64,000 bases of DNA from Limimaricola variabilis. GTDB taxonomy: Bacteria > Pseudomonadota > Alphaproteobacteria > Rhodobacterales > Rhodobacteraceae. Below the pieces are notes generated by a model, which made no database searches, was not told where the DNA came from, and saw only the letters and a list, made by a program, of their open reading frames with translations. A program made the position numbers and the translations under genes. The stretch lies in contig NZ_JACIBX010000008.1 in assembly GCF_014195545.1 (NCBI RefSeq), forward strand, positions 124,001 through 188,000. The letters run 5' to 3'. This document shows, in pieces, positions 24,093 to 33,660 of the stretch. Position 1 is the first letter of the stretch. Every line of letters begins with the position of its first letter.

Positions 24093-25037
24093 ATGCCCAA
24101 GCCCCTCAAGGTCGCTCTCCAGATGGACCCGATCGGCAGCGTCAACATCGATGCCGACACCACCTTCCGCATCGGCGAAGAGGCGCAGGCCCGCGGCCAC
24201 GAGCTGTTCTACTACACGCCCGACCGGCTCGCCTTTCAGGAAGGTCGGGTAACGGCGCGCGGCTGGCCGCTCGAACTGCGCCGCGAAAAGGGCAACCACT
24301 ACAGCCTGGGCGAAGAGCAGGAGGTCGATCTCTCGACCTTCGACGTGGTCTGGCTTCGGCAGGACCCTCCGTTCGACATGGGCTACATCACGACCACCCA
24401 TCTGCTCGACATGATCCACCCCGGCACGCTGGTGGTGAACGACCCCTTCTGGGTTCGCAACTACCCCGAAAAGCTGCTGGTCCTGAGCTTCCCCGACCTC
24501 ACGCCGCCTACCGCCATCGCTCGCGACCTCGCCACGCTGCGCGCCTTCCGAGACAGGCATGGCGACATCATTCTCAAGCCGCTTTACGGCAATGGCGGCG
24601 CGGGGGTGTTCAAGCTGCACTCCGAGGACGGCAACCTCGCCTCGCTGCACGAGATGTTCACCGGCATCTCGCGCGAGCCGCTGATCGTGCAGAAATTCCT
24701 GCCGGCCGTGACCAAGGGCGACAAGCGCGTGCTGCTGGTGGATGGCGAGCCCGTGGGCGCGATCAACCGCGTGCCGGCCAAGGGCGAGACCCGCTCCAAC
24801 ATGCATGTCGGCGGGCGGCCCGAAAAGGTCGAGCTGACCGATCGGGACCGCGAGATCTGCGCCGCGATCGGCCCGCTTCTGCGCGAAAAGGGGCAGATCC
24901 TCGTCGGCATCGACGTGATCGGCGACTGGCTAACCGAGATCAACGTGACCTCGCCGACCGGCATCCAGGAGCTGGAGCGTTTCGACGGCATCAACGTCGC
25001 CGCCAAGATCTGGGAAGCGATCGAGGCGAAGCGCTAG
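24093..25037 (+). CDS. gshB: Glutathione synthetase
   Basis: GshB joins gamma-glutamylcysteine and glycine using ATP to give glutathione. The 314-residue length is normal. The N-terminal [20 protein letters not shown] matches the prokaryotic GSH-S N-terminal domain. The ATP-grasp domain has [16 protein letters not shown] near residue 167, and [20 protein letters not shown] near the C-terminus carries the Mg-binding Glu/Asn. I use the ATG at 24093, where the family begins. A frame opening 21 codons earlier has no support. The stop overlaps the convergent comM stop by four bases. It probably shares a transcript with rsmI-yraN, 93 bases upstream. Confidence 0.95.
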   Translation: MPKPLKVALQMDPIGSVNIDADTTFRIGEEAQARGHELFYYTPDRLAFQEGRVTARGWPLELRREKGNHYSLGEEQEVDLSTFDVVWLRQDPPFDMGYITTTHLLDMIHPGTLVVNDPFWVRNYPEKLLVLSFPDLTPPTAIARDLATLRAFRDRHGDIILKPLYGNGGAGVFKLHSEDGNLASLHEMFTGISREPLIVQKFLPAVTKGDKRVLLVDGEPVGAINRVPAKGETRSNMHVGGRPEKVELTDRDREICAAIGPLLREKGQILVGIDVIGDWLTEINVTSPTGIQELERFDGINVAAKIWEAIEAKR

Positions 25038-26545
25038 GCCTCGCGTCCCAACGCGAGCCGGTAGCCCACCGCTTCGGCCACGTGCGGTCGGCGGACGGCC
25101 TCGGAGCCGTCGAGATCGGCGATGGTGCGCGCCACCCGCAGCACCCGGTGATATCCGCGCACCGAGAGGCCGAAGCGTTCGGCGACGCGCAGCAGCAGGT
25201 CGCGCCCCTCGGCATCCGGCGCGGCGATCTCCTCCAACAGGCGCCCCTCGGCGTCGGCATTGACCCGGGCGGGACCCTGCGCGAAGCGCGCCGTCTGGAT
25301 CTCGCGTGCCGCATGAACCCGGATCGCGACCTCGGTCGAGCCCTCGGGCGGAGCGGGCAGGTCGAGATCGGTGAAGGCGACGGGCGGCACCTCGACCCGC
25401 AAGTCGATGCGATCCATCAGGGGGCCCGAGATGCGGCCCAAATATTCTTCGCCGCAGCCGGGCGCGCGGGCGCAGGCCCGTTCCGGATCGGAGAGATAGC
25501 CGCAACGGCAGGGATTGGCGGCGGCGATCAGTAGGAAGCGGCAGGGATAGCGCAGATGCGCGTTGGCCCGGGCGACGATGACCTCGCCGGTCTCGATCGG
25601 CTGGCGCAGCGTTTCCAGCACGGCGCGCGGAAACTCCGGCAGCTCGTCGAGGAACAGCACGCCGTTATGGGCAAGGCTGATCTCGCCCGGCTTGGCGCCG
25701 CGCCCGCCACCGGCAATGGCGGCGATCGAGGCGGTGTGGTGCGGCTCCCGGAACGGACGCGTCCGGCTGATCCCGCCCTCGGTCAGCAGTCCCGAGACCG
25801 AATGGATCATCGAGGTTTCCAGCGCCTCCTCGGGCGAGAGCGGCGGCAGGATGCCGGGCAGCCGGGCGGCCAGCATCGACTTGCCCGAGCCGGGCGTGCC
25901 GACGAGCAGCAGGTGATGCCGCCCGGCGGCGGCGATCTCCAGCGCCCGCTTGGCGCGTTCCTGCCCCTTCACGTCGCGGAGGTCGCGCGGGCTGTCCGGG
26001 GCGGTGGCCAATCCCGCCTGCGCCGGCTCGATGAGCTGCTGGCCGGTGAAGTGCCGGATCGCGCGGGCGAGCGAGGGCGCGGCGATCACCTCAACCGCGT
26101 CGACCCAAGCGGCCTCGGCACCGCAGGCGGCCGGGCAGAGCAGGCGGCGCTCCTCCTCGGCGGCCGCCATCGCGGCGGGCAGTGCCCCGATTACCGGCAC
26201 CAGATCGCCCGAGAGCGACAGTTCGCCCAAGGCCACCGTGCCGGCCACCTCCTCCTCGGGGAGCACCTCGATCGCCGCGAGCAGGGCCAGCGCGATCGGC
26301 AGGTCGAAATGCGAGCCCTCCTTGGGCAGGTCGGCGGGCGAGAGGTTCACCGTCACCTTCTTGGACGGGAGCGCGATGGAAAGCGCCGCGAGCGCTGCGC
26401 GGACCCTTTCGCGCGCTTCGCTCACCGCCTTGTCGGGCAGGCCCACGATGGTGAAGCCCGGCAGTCCGGCCGTCACTGCGCATTGCACCTCGACCAGTCG
26501 CGCCTCGACCCCTTCGAACGCCACCGTGTAGGCCCGCGCCACCAT
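25034..26545 (-). CDS. comM: ComM/YifB family Mg-chelatase-like AAA+ ATPase
   Basis: A 503-residue AAA+ protein. In species where it is studied, ComM is a helicase that promotes branch migration during integration of transformed DNA. A Lon-protease-like N-terminal domain (about 1-170, with [21 protein letters not shown]) precedes the AAA+ core. The Walker A is GTPGSGKS at 216-223, with FLDELPEF as Walker B and a C-terminal Mg_chelatase_C domain. Four Cys in the [19 protein letters not shown] segment near 350 could bind zinc. No competence genes are visible nearby. It is a single gene facing gshB. Confidence 0.9.
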   Translation of the reverse strand: MVARAYTVAFEGVEARLVEVQCAVTAGLPGFTIVGLPDKAVSEARERVRAALAALSIALPSKKVTVNLSPADLPKEGSHFDLPIALALLAAIEVLPEEEVAGTVALGELSLSGDLVPVIGALPAAMAAAEEERRLLCPAACGAEAAWVDAVEVIAAPSLARAIRHFTGQQLIEPAQAGLATAPDSPRDLRDVKGQERAKRALEIAAAGRHHLLLVGTPGSGKSMLAARLPGILPPLSPEEALETSMIHSVSGLLTEGGISRTRPFREPHHTASIAAIAGGGRGAKPGEISLAHNGVLFLDELPEFPRAVLETLRQPIETGEVIVARANAHLRYPCRFLLIAAANPCRCGYLSDPERACARAPGCGEEYLGRISGPLMDRIDLRVEVPPVAFTDLDLPAPPEGSTEVAIRVHAAREIQTARFAQGPARVNADAEGRLLEEIAAPDAEGRDLLLRVAERFGLSVRGYHRVLRVARTIADLDGSEAVRRPHVAEAVGYRLALGREA

Positions 26546-26606
26546 GCCCTTGCCCTCCCGCTCGTTTCGAGACTTGGCCTAGGAGGTTGAGAAAGGATTA
26601 ACGCGC

Positions 26607-27173
26607 TCAGGGAAGCGCGTTGACCTCCAGCAGGCGCCAGCCCGTCGGGCCAGTCTCGATCCGGGTGAGCGACAACGGCTCGATCCGATGGGCGAAGACC
26701 TCCCGCGCGCTGCAGTTCAGCGCGCGCTGCAGTTGGGTGAGGATCACGCCGAAATGGGCGACGACGATCAGGTCGGCCCCCTCGTGCAGCCGGTCGATCG
26801 CGGCGTCGCAGCGCATCCGCAGCGCGTTCCAGCTTTCACCGCCGGGCGGCGCCACATCGCCGGGTGTGTCCCAGAAGGCGCGGATCAGCTCGGGCGTCTC
26901 GGCCTCGATCTCGTCATGACGTCTCAGCTCCCAGTCGCCAAAATGCATCTCGCGCAGCTCCGGGGCGTGCGGCAGGCGGGGCCGGCCGCCGGCCAGGGCG
27001 TCGGCTGTGCGCACCGCGCGGTCGAGATCCGATGAAACCACCCGCGCCTCGGGCAGCCCCGCCGCAAGCCGGGCGAGGGCGGCTTCGTCCGTCAGGTCGG
27101 CGGGCAGGTCGGACCAGCCGCACATGCCCTTGGCATGGGTCGGCCCGTGCCGGATCAGCCACAGCCCGCTCAC
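26607..27173 (-). CDS. Histidine phosphatase family protein, possible alpha-ribazole phosphatase (CobC-like)
   Basis: A 188-residue phosphatase of branch 1 of the histidine phosphatase superfamily. The catalytic RHG motif is IRHGPTHAKG at about residues 7-16, and the second catalytic His is in VVAHFGVILTQL near 137. The start is GTG and its GTGA overlaps the cobU stop by four bases, so it is translationally coupled to cobU. That context makes alpha-ribazole-5'-phosphate dephosphorylation in the lower-ligand branch of cobalamin assembly the best guess. The family is broad, so the assignment rests on the neighbour, not on the sequence. Confidence 0.8.
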   Translation of the reverse strand: MSGLWLIRHGPTHAKGMCGWSDLPADLTDEAALARLAAGLPEARVVSSDLDRAVRTADALAGGRPRLPHAPELREMHFGDWELRRHDEIEAETPELIRAFWDTPGDVAPPGGESWNALRMRCDAAIDRLHEGADLIVVAHFGVILTQLQRALNCSAREVFAHRIEPLSLTRIETGPTGWRLLEVNALP

Positions 27174-27694
27174 GGCATCTCTCCCTTGAGCGCAAAGGGC
27201 AGCCCGGCCATCACGCCGATCACGGTGTCCGCCCGGGCGGCGAGGCGGCGGTTGAACCCGCCCTGCAGCGCGCGGAACCGCCGCGCCAGCGCGTTGTCGG
27301 GCACGATCCCGGCACCGACCTCGTTGGACACGACGACCACCGGGGCGGCGCAGGCGTCCAGCGCCGCGAAAAGACGCGCTTCTTCTGCGGCGATGTCAGC
27401 CTCGGCCAGAAGCAGGTTCGACAGCCACAGAGTCGCGCAGTCGATCAGCGCGATTTCGCCTTCCGAGACGCTGGAAATTGCCGAAGCCGGGTCGAGCGGC
27501 GTCTCGATTGTGCGCCAATCCGGGCCGCGATCGGCGCGATGGCGGGCGATCTTTTCGCGCATTTCCGCGTCGAAGGCCTGCGCGGTGGCGATGTAGACGC
27601 GCGGCCGATCGCTCCTGCACACAAGGGTTTCGGCGATATCGGACTTGCCCGAGGCGGCGCCGCCTAGAACCAACGTCAATTTCTGCAAGGCCAT
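27170..27694 (-). CDS. cobU: Adenosylcobinamide kinase / adenosylcobinamide-phosphate guanylyltransferase
   Basis: CobU phosphorylates adenosylcobinamide and then attaches GMP, preparing it for addition of the lower ligand in cobalamin synthesis or salvage. At 174 residues it has the family length. The P-loop GGAASGKSDIAE starts at residue 11. The guanylylation/substrate region (YIATAQAFDAEMREKIARH) contains the conserved DxEM and the active-site His, and VSNEVGAGIVPDN is the standard signature near 125. It is the first gene of a two-gene unit with the CobC-like phosphatase. The B12-dependent reductase nrdJ in the same window gives one use for the product. Confidence 0.93.
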   Translation of the reverse strand: MALQKLTLVLGGAASGKSDIAETLVCRSDRPRVYIATAQAFDAEMREKIARHRADRGPDWRTIETPLDPASAISSVSEGEIALIDCATLWLSNLLLAEADIAAEEARLFAALDACAAPVVVVSNEVGAGIVPDNALARRFRALQGGFNRRLAARADTVIGVMAGLPFALKGEMP

Positions 27695-27802
27695 GCGGGA
27701 AACTTTCCGAGAGGGCGCGGCGTTAAGGGTGCAGAAAGGTGACTAGCAGGCCGCCCGGCCATGGCAAGCGCACCGACCCTTTAATGTCCCGGGGACGATG
27801 AC

Positions 27803-28681
27803 ATGGCTTTTGACGGATTTGCGGACCAGTCGATGACCCGCAACGCGATGCGGGCAGAACTCCTAGATGCTGAAACCGAGTTGCGCCTCGCCTATGCCTG
27901 GCGCGACCAGAGATGCGAGAAATCGCTGCACCGATTGATCACCGCCTATATGCGTCTCGCCATCTCCATGGCGTCGAAGTTCCGGCGTTACGGCGCGCCG
28001 ATGAACGACCTGATCCAGGAGGCGTCGCTGGGTCTCATGAAGGCCGCTGACAAGTTCGACCCCGATCGCGGCGTGCGCTTCTCGACCTATGCGGTGTGGT
28101 GGATCAAGGCGTCGATCCAGGATTACGTGATGCGCAACTGGTCGATGGTGCGCACCGGCTCGACCTCCTCGCAAAAATCGCTGTTCTTCAACATGCGTCG
28201 GGTTCAGGCCCGGATCGAGCGCGAGGCCGCCGCCGAGGGCCGCGAACTCGACGGTGCGACGCTGCGCAAGATGATCGCCAAGGAGGTGGGCGTGCCGCTC
28301 GCCGATGTGGAGATGATGGAAGGGCGGCTCTCCGGTTCGGACTTCTCGCTCAATGCCACGCAGTCGACCGAGGATGAGGGCCGCGAGTGGATCGAAGCGC
28401 TCGAGGACGACGGCATCCAGGCCGCCGAGCTGGTCCAGAACAGCCACGACACCGACATGCTGCGGCAATGGCTCCTGGTCGCGCTCTCCTCTCTCAATGC
28501 GCGCGAGCAGTTCATCGTCCGCGAGCGCAAGCTGCGCGACGAGCCGCGCACGCTGGAAAGCCTCGGCGACGAGCTCGGCCTCTCCAAGGAGCGGGTTCGC
28601 CAGCTCGAAGCCGCCGCCTTCGGCAAGATGCGCCGCAGCCTCGAGGGTCAGTCGCGCGAGGTGCGTGGCTTCTTCGCCTGA
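27803..28681 (+). CDS. RNA polymerase sigma factor RpoH (RpoHII type)
   Basis: A 292-residue group 3 sigma factor of the heat-shock class. Region 2 is complete, with MNDLIQEASLGLMKAADKFD for core binding and FSTYAVWWIKASIQDYVMRNW for -10 recognition. The RpoH box is present as QKSLFFNMRR near residue 129. Region 4 ends in the helix-turn-helix TLESLGDELGLSKERVRQLE. In Rhodobacter the second paralogue, RpoHII, serves singlet-oxygen and general stress responses. The short N-terminus and overall resemblance favour that paralogue, but the other copy is not in the window for comparison. GGGGACG precedes the ATG. Confidence 0.88.
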   Translation: MAFDGFADQSMTRNAMRAELLDAETELRLAYAWRDQRCEKSLHRLITAYMRLAISMASKFRRYGAPMNDLIQEASLGLMKAADKFDPDRGVRFSTYAVWWIKASIQDYVMRNWSMVRTGSTSSQKSLFFNMRRVQARIEREAAAEGRELDGATLRKMIAKEVGVPLADVEMMEGRLSGSDFSLNATQSTEDEGREWIEALEDDGIQAAELVQNSHDTDMLRQWLLVALSSLNAREQFIVRERKLRDEPRTLESLGDELGLSKERVRQLEAAAFGKMRRSLEGQSREVRGFFA

Positions 28682-28716
28682 GCGCCGATTGCCCCCGGAC
28701 GCGGCAACGCCTAGGG

Positions 28717-28741
28717 TCGCCCCGCATTAACCGCGGGGCGA
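28717..28741 (+). promoter_or_regulatory. Hairpin overlapping the coaBC ribosome-binding site
   Basis: TCGCCCCGC (28717-28725) and GCGGGGCGA (28733-28741) form a perfect 9-bp stem with a seven-base AT-containing loop. The 3' arm contains the GGGG/GGCGA purines that would serve as the coaBC Shine-Dalgarno, and the stem ends four bases before the ATG. No T-tract follows, so it is a poor terminator for rpoH. It could restrain translation initiation. Confidence 0.5.
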
Positions 28742-28745
28742 AGCC

Positions 28746-29963
28746 ATGTCGCATATCCTCCTGATCATCGGCGGCGGTATCGCGGCCTACAAGTCGCTCG
28801 AACTGATCCGGCTTCTCACCAGGGCGGGCCACGAGGTGACGCCGGTGATGACCGAGAGCGCGGCACAATTTGTGACGCCGCTTTCGGTGTCTGCGCTGGC
28901 TGGCAAGAAGGTACACGAGGCGCTGTTCGACCTCACCGCCGAGGCCGAGATGGGGCATATCCAGCTGTCACGCGTGGCCGATCTCGTCGTCGTGGCGCCG
29001 GCCACCGCGGACCTGATGGCGCGGATGGCGCAGGGCCGGGCCTCGGACCTCGCCTCGACGCTGCTTCTGGCGACCGATACGCCGGTGCTGATCGCGCCCG
29101 CGATGAACGTGCGGATGTGGGAGCATCCGGCGACCCGGCGCAACCTCGAGACATTGAAGAGCGACGGCATCATGGTGGTGGGGCCGACCGAGGGCGAGAT
29201 GGCCTGCGGCGAATACGGGCCGGGACGGCTGGCCGAGCCTGCCGCAATCCTCGCCGCGATCGAGGCGGCGCTGCCGGCCGAGCGACCGCTCGCCGGGCGG
29301 CACGTGATCGTCACCTCCGGGCCGACCCATGAGCCGATCGACCCGGTGCGCTACATCGCCAACCGCTCCTCCGGCGCGCAGGGCAGCGCCATCGCGGCGG
29401 CATTGCTGCGGCTGGGTGCGCGGGTCACCTTCGTCTCCGGCCCGGCCGAGGCCCCGCCACCCGAAGGGGCGCGGATCGTGCCGGTCGAGACGGCAGAGCA
29501 GATGCGCATGGCGGTCGAGGCAGCCCTGCCGGCCGATGCCGCGATCTTTGCCGCGGCCGTGGCCGATTGGCGGGTCGAGGGGGCCTCGGGCAGCAAGATA
29601 AAGAAGCGCGAAGGCGCGCTGCCCGATCTGCGGCTTGTCGAGAACCCCGACATCCTCGCCCGCATCGCCGGGATGGCGGTCGGACGGCCCGACCTCGTCG
29701 TGGGCTTTGCCGCCGAGACCGATGACGTGATCGCCAACGCCACCGCCAAGCGGGCGCGCAAGGGCTGCGACTGGATCCTCGCCAACGATGTCTCGCCGGG
29801 CACCGGGATCATGGGCGGCACCGAGAACGCGGTGACGCTGATCACCCGGGATGGGTCCGAGGAGTGGCCGCGCATGACCAAGCGCGCCGTGGCCGAGCGG
29901 CTCGCGCAGCGGCTGGCCGAGGCGCTCGGCGCCGGCGGCGAGAGCGCCTCCGGGACCGTTTGA
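28746..29963 (+). CDS. coaBC: Phosphopantothenoylcysteine decarboxylase / phosphopantothenate-cysteine ligase
   Basis: A bifunctional coenzyme A biosynthesis enzyme of 405 residues. The N-terminal CoaC flavoprotein domain (about 1-180) starts [20 protein letters not shown] and has [13 protein letters not shown] plus the substrate-flap Cys region [11 protein letters not shown]. The C-terminal CoaB domain (about 185-395) has [20 protein letters not shown] and the SKIKKRE lysine motif. It is the first gene of a four-gene plus-strand run (coaBC, dut, a ThiF-like gene and an M3 peptidase). The coaBC-dut neighbourhood is common in bacteria. The substrate comes from the panB/panC pathway encoded 8-10 kb downstream. 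Confidence 0.95.
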   Translation: MSHILLIIGGGIAAYKSLELIRLLTRAGHEVTPVMTESAAQFVTPLSVSALAGKKVHEALFDLTAEAEMGHIQLSRVADLVVVAPATADLMARMAQGRASDLASTLLLATDTPVLIAPAMNVRMWEHPATRRNLETLKSDGIMVVGPTEGEMACGEYGPGRLAEPAAILAAIEAALPAERPLAGRHVIVTSGPTHEPIDPVRYIANRSSGAQGSAIAAALLRLGARVTFVSGPAEAPPPEGARIVPVETAEQMRMAVEAALPADAAIFAAAVADWRVEGASGSKIKKREGALPDLRLVENPDILARIAGMAVGRPDLVVGFAAETDDVIANATAKRARKGCDWILANDVSPGTGIMGGTENAVTLITRDGSEEWPRMTKRAVAERLAQRLAEALGAGGESASGTV

Positions 29964-29967
29964 GGAA

Positions 29968-30453
29968 ATGGTAACGATGGGATCGCGCATCGGGGTGAGG
30001 CTGTGCTGGACCGAAACGGCGGACCGGTCCCTGCCTCTGCCCATCTACCAGACCGCCGGCGCCGCCGGGGCCGATCTGGTGGCCAATCTCGCGCCCGCCG
30101 ATCGCGAGGGCGGCATCATTCTTGCGCCTGGTGCAAGGGCGCTGGTGCCCACGGGGCTGCGGGTCGCGGTGCCGGAGGGCTTCGAGCTGCAATTGCGGCC
30201 GCGGTCCGGGCTGGCGCTCAAGAACGGCATCACATTGCCCAACAGCCCGGGCACCATCGACAGTGACTATCGCGGCCCGCTGGGGGTCATCGTGATGAAT
30301 GCCGGGCAGGAGAGCTTTACCGTCACCCATGGCATGCGCATCGCTCAGGCAGTGCTGGCGCCCGTCGTGCTGGCGGCGTTCGAGGTGGCCGAGGCGCTGG
30401 ACGACACCGCCCGGGGGCAGGGCGGCTTTGGCTCGACCGGAGGGGTCGCGTGA
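29968..30453 (+). CDS. dut: dUTP diphosphatase
   Basis: Dut hydrolyses dUTP to dUMP, keeping uracil out of DNA and supplying thymidylate synthesis. It is a trimeric enzyme with five motifs, all visible: AGAAGADL (1), [12 protein letters not shown] (2), [17 protein letters not shown] (3, with catalytic Asp), [11 protein letters not shown] (4) and [10 protein letters not shown] (5, Phe closing on the uracil). The annotated ATG at 29968 sits too close to GAGGAA. The in-frame ATG at 29977 has that site about 10 bases upstream and is at least as likely (158 rather than 161 residues). The stop overlaps the next gene by four bases. Confidence 0.95.
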   Translation: MVTMGSRIGVRLCWTETADRSLPLPIYQTAGAAGADLVANLAPADREGGIILAPGARALVPTGLRVAVPEGFELQLRPRSGLALKNGITLPNSPGTIDSDYRGPLGVIVMNAGQESFTVTHGMRIAQAVLAPVVLAAFEVAEALDDTARGQGGFGSTGGVA

Positions 30454-31514
30454 TCCTCGTCGGCGTCATGGCGGCGGTGCTGTGGGGCATCGGTGCGATC
30501 ACCGGCGCACCGCGCCGGGCCCGTCTCTACATGATCGGCCTGCTGATGACCGGCGTGATCGCCGCGCATCTGGTGCTGCCCGATGGCCATCCGCTGCGCG
30601 AGGCGCTGGGCGGCGAGGCGGCGCTTTGGGTGCTGATCCTGGCCTGGGCAGGGCTGGTCTGGCTGTATGGGCGGGGGCTGCGCCGGATCAAGGCGCGCAT
30701 TGCCGCCGGCAAGGCACCAGAGGCCCCGCGCAAGGGCTTTTCCGAAACCGAACTCACCCGCTACGCCCGCCACATCACCCTGCGCGAGATCGGCGGGCCG
30801 GGGCAGGGCGCGCTCCGCCGCGCGCGAGTGCTTGTCGTGGGCGCCGGGGGGCTGGGCTGTCCGGCACTGACCTATCTTGCGGCCTCGGGCGTGGGCACCA
30901 TCGGCGTGATCGATGACGACGAGGTCGATCTGAGCAATCTCGGTCGGCAGGTGCTGTTCGATGAAGGCCAGATCGGCATGCCCAAGGTCCATGCCGCCGC
31001 CGAGAAGCTGCGCGCGCAGAACCCGCATGTGGAGATCCGCCCCTATGCGCGGCGTCTGACCAGCGAGATCGCGGACGATCTGCTCGAGGATTACGACCTC
31101 GTCCTCGACGGCACCGACAACTTCGCGACGCGGGAGATCGTCAACGCCGCCGCGGTCGCCGGGGCCAAGCCGCTCGTCGCCGCCGCGCTCACCCAGTGGG
31201 AGGGGCAGATCTCCCTCTACGAGCCCGCGCGCGGCACGCCCTGCTGGGCCTGCGTCTTTCCCGAGCGGCCCGACGCCTCGCTCATCCCCTCCTGCGCCGA
31301 GGCGGGGGTGCTGTCGCCGCTGCCGGGCATCGTCGGGGCGATGATGGCAGCCGAGGCGGTGAAGCGGCTGACCGGGGCGGGCGAGACGCTGGCCGGGCGG
31401 CTGCTGATCCACGACACGCTCTATGCCGAGACGCGGACCATCCGGGTGAAGCCGCGCCGGGACTGCGCGGTCTGTGGTGGGCGGGGGCTGGAAGCGGGGC
31501 CCGCCGCCCCATAG
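30450..31514 (+). CDS. ThiF/MoeB/HesA-family adenylyltransferase with N-terminal membrane helices
   Basis: A 354-residue E1-like enzyme that would adenylate the C-terminus of a ubiquitin-like sulfur carrier such as MoaD or ThiS. Residues 1-80 hold three hydrophobic stretches (about 2-18, 27-43 and 58-74), a membrane anchor absent from ordinary MoeB. The ThiF domain follows. The nucleotide loop is [10 protein letters not shown] from 131, with [20 protein letters not shown] and [10 protein letters not shown]. Zinc ligands are the CWAC and CAVCGG pairs. No rhodanese domain is fused. No carrier gene is nearby, so molybdopterin versus thiamine cannot be decided, although xdhABC in the window needs molybdenum cofactor. 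Confidence 0.85.
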   Translation: MILVGVMAAVLWGIGAITGAPRRARLYMIGLLMTGVIAAHLVLPDGHPLREALGGEAALWVLILAWAGLVWLYGRGLRRIKARIAAGKAPEAPRKGFSETELTRYARHITLREIGGPGQGALRRARVLVVGAGGLGCPALTYLAASGVGTIGVIDDDEVDLSNLGRQVLFDEGQIGMPKVHAAAEKLRAQNPHVEIRPYARRLTSEIADDLLEDYDLVLDGTDNFATREIVNAAAVAGAKPLVAAALTQWEGQISLYEPARGTPCWACVFPERPDASLIPSCAEAGVLSPLPGIVGAMMAAEAVKRLTGAGETLAGRLLIHDTLYAETRTIRVKPRRDCAVCGGRGLEAGPAAP

Positions 31515-31536
31515 GTTTCCCGCAAAGGAGACCCGC

Positions 31537-33552
31537 ATGACCAACCCGCTACTGGAGCCTTGGGACACGCCCTTCGGCCTTCCGCCCTTCGACCGGATCG
31601 AGGACGATCACTGGAAACCCGCCGCCGAAGCGGCGATCGCGCAGGCCCGCGCTGCGATCGAGGCCATCGCCGCCGATCCCGAGGCGCCGACTTTCGCCAA
31701 CACCATCGCCGCGCTGGAGATGGCGGATGAGCCGATGGGCCGGGTATTCGGCGCCTTCTACGCGGTGGCCAGCGCCGATAGCTCGCCCGCGCTGCAGGCG
31801 CTGCAACGCGATTTCGCGCCGATGCTCTCGGCCCACACGTCCTGGGTGATCGGCAACCGCGCGCTGTTTGACCGGATCGAGGCGTTGTGGCAGGCGCGTG
31901 AGACGCTGGACCTCGGCGATGAGGAGGCGCGGGTGCTGATGCTGACCCATCGCCGGTTCGTGCGGGCGGGCGCGAGGCTCGAAGGCGCGCAGGCCGAGCG
32001 GATGGCTGAGATCCGGGCCCGCCTCTCGGTGCTGGGCACGCAGTTCACGCAGAACCTGCTCAAGGACGAGGCCGATTGGAGCCTGCCGCTTTCCCCCGGC
32101 GATCTCGCCGATCTGCCCGAGGGGCTGCGCTCCGCCGCGCGGGCGGCGGGGGGCGACAAGGGGCCGGTCATCACCTTGTTCCGCTCGCTGGTGGTGCCTT
32201 TCCTGCAATATTCGCCGGACCGGGCGCTGCGGCGAAAGGCGTTCGAAGCCTGGACCGCGCGCGGCATGAATGGCGGCGAGACCGACAACCGTGCCATTGC
32301 CGCCGAAACGCTGAAGCTGCGCGAGGAGCGGGCGAAGCTTCTGGGCCACGACGACTACGCCTCGTGGAAGCTCGAGACCGAGATGGCCGGCAACGCGCAG
32401 GCGGTGCGCGAATTGCTGCATGCGGTCTGGACGCCCGCCCGGGCCGCGGCCAATGCCGACGCGCAGATCTACGAGGAGATGCTGCATGCCGACGGCCATG
32501 ACGGCCCGCTCGAACCCTGGGATTGGCGCTACTATGCCGAGGCGCGCCGCCGGGCCGAGCACGAGATCGATGACGGCACGCTCAAGCCCTATCTCCAGCT
32601 CGACCGGATGATCGAGGCGGCCTTCTCGGTCGCGCAGCGCCTGTTCGGCATCGAGGCGCGTGAGATCGACGCGCCGCTCTACCACCCCGACTGCCGGGCC
32701 TTCGAGGTGTCGCGGAACGGGGAGCACCTCGCCGTCTTCATCGGCGACTGGTTCGCCCGGCCCTCCAAGCGTTCGGGCGCGTGGTGCACGACGATGCGCG
32801 ACCAGCACCGCATGGGCGGGCGCGATGTGCGGCCACTGGTCCTCAACGTCTGCAACTTCGCCAAGCCGGATGCGGGCGAGCCTGCGCTCCTGTCATTCGA
32901 CGACGCGCGCACGCTGTTCCACGAATTCGGCCACGCGCTGCACCAGATGCTGTCTGACGTGACCTATGAGAGCGTCTCCGGCACCTCGGTCGCGCGCGAT
33001 TTCGTGGAGCTGCCGAGCCAGTTGTTCGAGCATTGGCTCGAAGTGCCCCAGGTGCTGCGCGAGTTCGCCCTCCATGCGGATACGGGCGCGCCGATGCCCG
33101 AGGCGCTGATGGACAGGATGCTGGCGGCGGCGAATTTCGACCAAGGCTTCGCGACGGTCGAGCAGACCGCCTCCGCCATCGTCGATCTGGAGTTCCATTG
33201 CGGCCCGGCCCCCGCCGATCCGATTCAGCGGCAGGCCGAGATCCTCGAAGAGATCGGCATGCCCCGTGCCATCACCATGCGCCACGCCACGCCGCATTTC
33301 GCGCATGTCTTCGCCGGCGATGGCTATGCCGCCGGTTACTACAGCTACCTGTGGTCGGAGATGATGGACGCCGACGCCTTCGAGGCGTTCCGCGAGACAG
33401 GCGATCCCTTCGACCGGGAGACGGCGCGCCGGCTCGAGGCACATGTGCTGTCGCGCGGCGGCTCGGAGGAGGCTGGGCTGCTCTACGAGCGTTTCCGTGG
33501 CGCCACGCCGAATGTCGACGCATTGCTGCGCGGGCGGGGCTTGGCGGCCTGA
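31537..33552 (+). CDS. M3 family zinc metallopeptidase (oligopeptidase A / Dcp-like)
   Basis: A 671-residue cytoplasmic peptidase of the thimet oligopeptidase clan that degrades short peptides. The zinc site is LFHEFGHALHQML, with HEFGH at residues 462-466. The family's downstream Glu and the C-terminal substrate-binding segment FAGDGYAAGYYSYLWSEMMD are present. There is no signal peptide. I chose the ATG at 31537 because AAAGGAG lies just upstream and MTNPLLEPWDTPFGLPPF is a typical N-terminus. It starts 22 bases after the ThiF-like gene and ends the operon at a strong terminator. Dcp-type versus oligopeptidase A-type specificity cannot be told apart here. Confidence 0.92.
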   Translation: MTNPLLEPWDTPFGLPPFDRIEDDHWKPAAEAAIAQARAAIEAIAADPEAPTFANTIAALEMADEPMGRVFGAFYAVASADSSPALQALQRDFAPMLSAHTSWVIGNRALFDRIEALWQARETLDLGDEEARVLMLTHRRFVRAGARLEGAQAERMAEIRARLSVLGTQFTQNLLKDEADWSLPLSPGDLADLPEGLRSAARAAGGDKGPVITLFRSLVVPFLQYSPDRALRRKAFEAWTARGMNGGETDNRAIAAETLKLREERAKLLGHDDYASWKLETEMAGNAQAVRELLHAVWTPARAAANADAQIYEEMLHADGHDGPLEPWDWRYYAEARRRAEHEIDDGTLKPYLQLDRMIEAAFSVAQRLFGIEAREIDAPLYHPDCRAFEVSRNGEHLAVFIGDWFARPSKRSGAWCTTMRDQHRMGGRDVRPLVLNVCNFAKPDAGEPALLSFDDARTLFHEFGHALHQMLSDVTYESVSGTSVARDFVELPSQLFEHWLEVPQVLREFALHADTGAPMPEALMDRMLAAANFDQGFATVEQTASAIVDLEFHCGPAPADPIQRQAEILEEIGMPRAITMRHATPHFAHVFAGDGYAAGYYSYLWSEMMDADAFEAFRETGDPFDRETARRLEAHVLSRGGSEEAGLLYERFRGATPNVDALLRGRGLAA

Positions 33553-33576
33553 GAAAGGTGGCTCAGGAGATGCAGG

Positions 33577-33605
33577 AAGGGGCGCGGTTCTCTGCGCCCC
33601 TTTTT
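33577..33605 (+). terminator. Strong intrinsic terminator of the coaBC-dut-M3 operon
   Basis: GGGGCGC (33579-33585) and GCGCCCC (33594-33600) form a 7-bp GC stem, extended by AA/TT, around an eight-base loop. Five T residues follow directly (33601-33605). Confidence 0.85.
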
Positions 33606-33660
33606 ACATCTGCTCTGCCAAGGGGCTGTATCGATCCGTACCCATCCAGCTTGGCAGTCA

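Noticed and set aside
27698-27708. GGAAACTTTCC palindrome next to the cobU start, considered as a cobalamin or stress-sigma signal
   Set aside because: It does not match a cobalamin riboswitch or the RpoE promoter pattern of Rhodobacter, and the gap to rpoH is only 108 bases.
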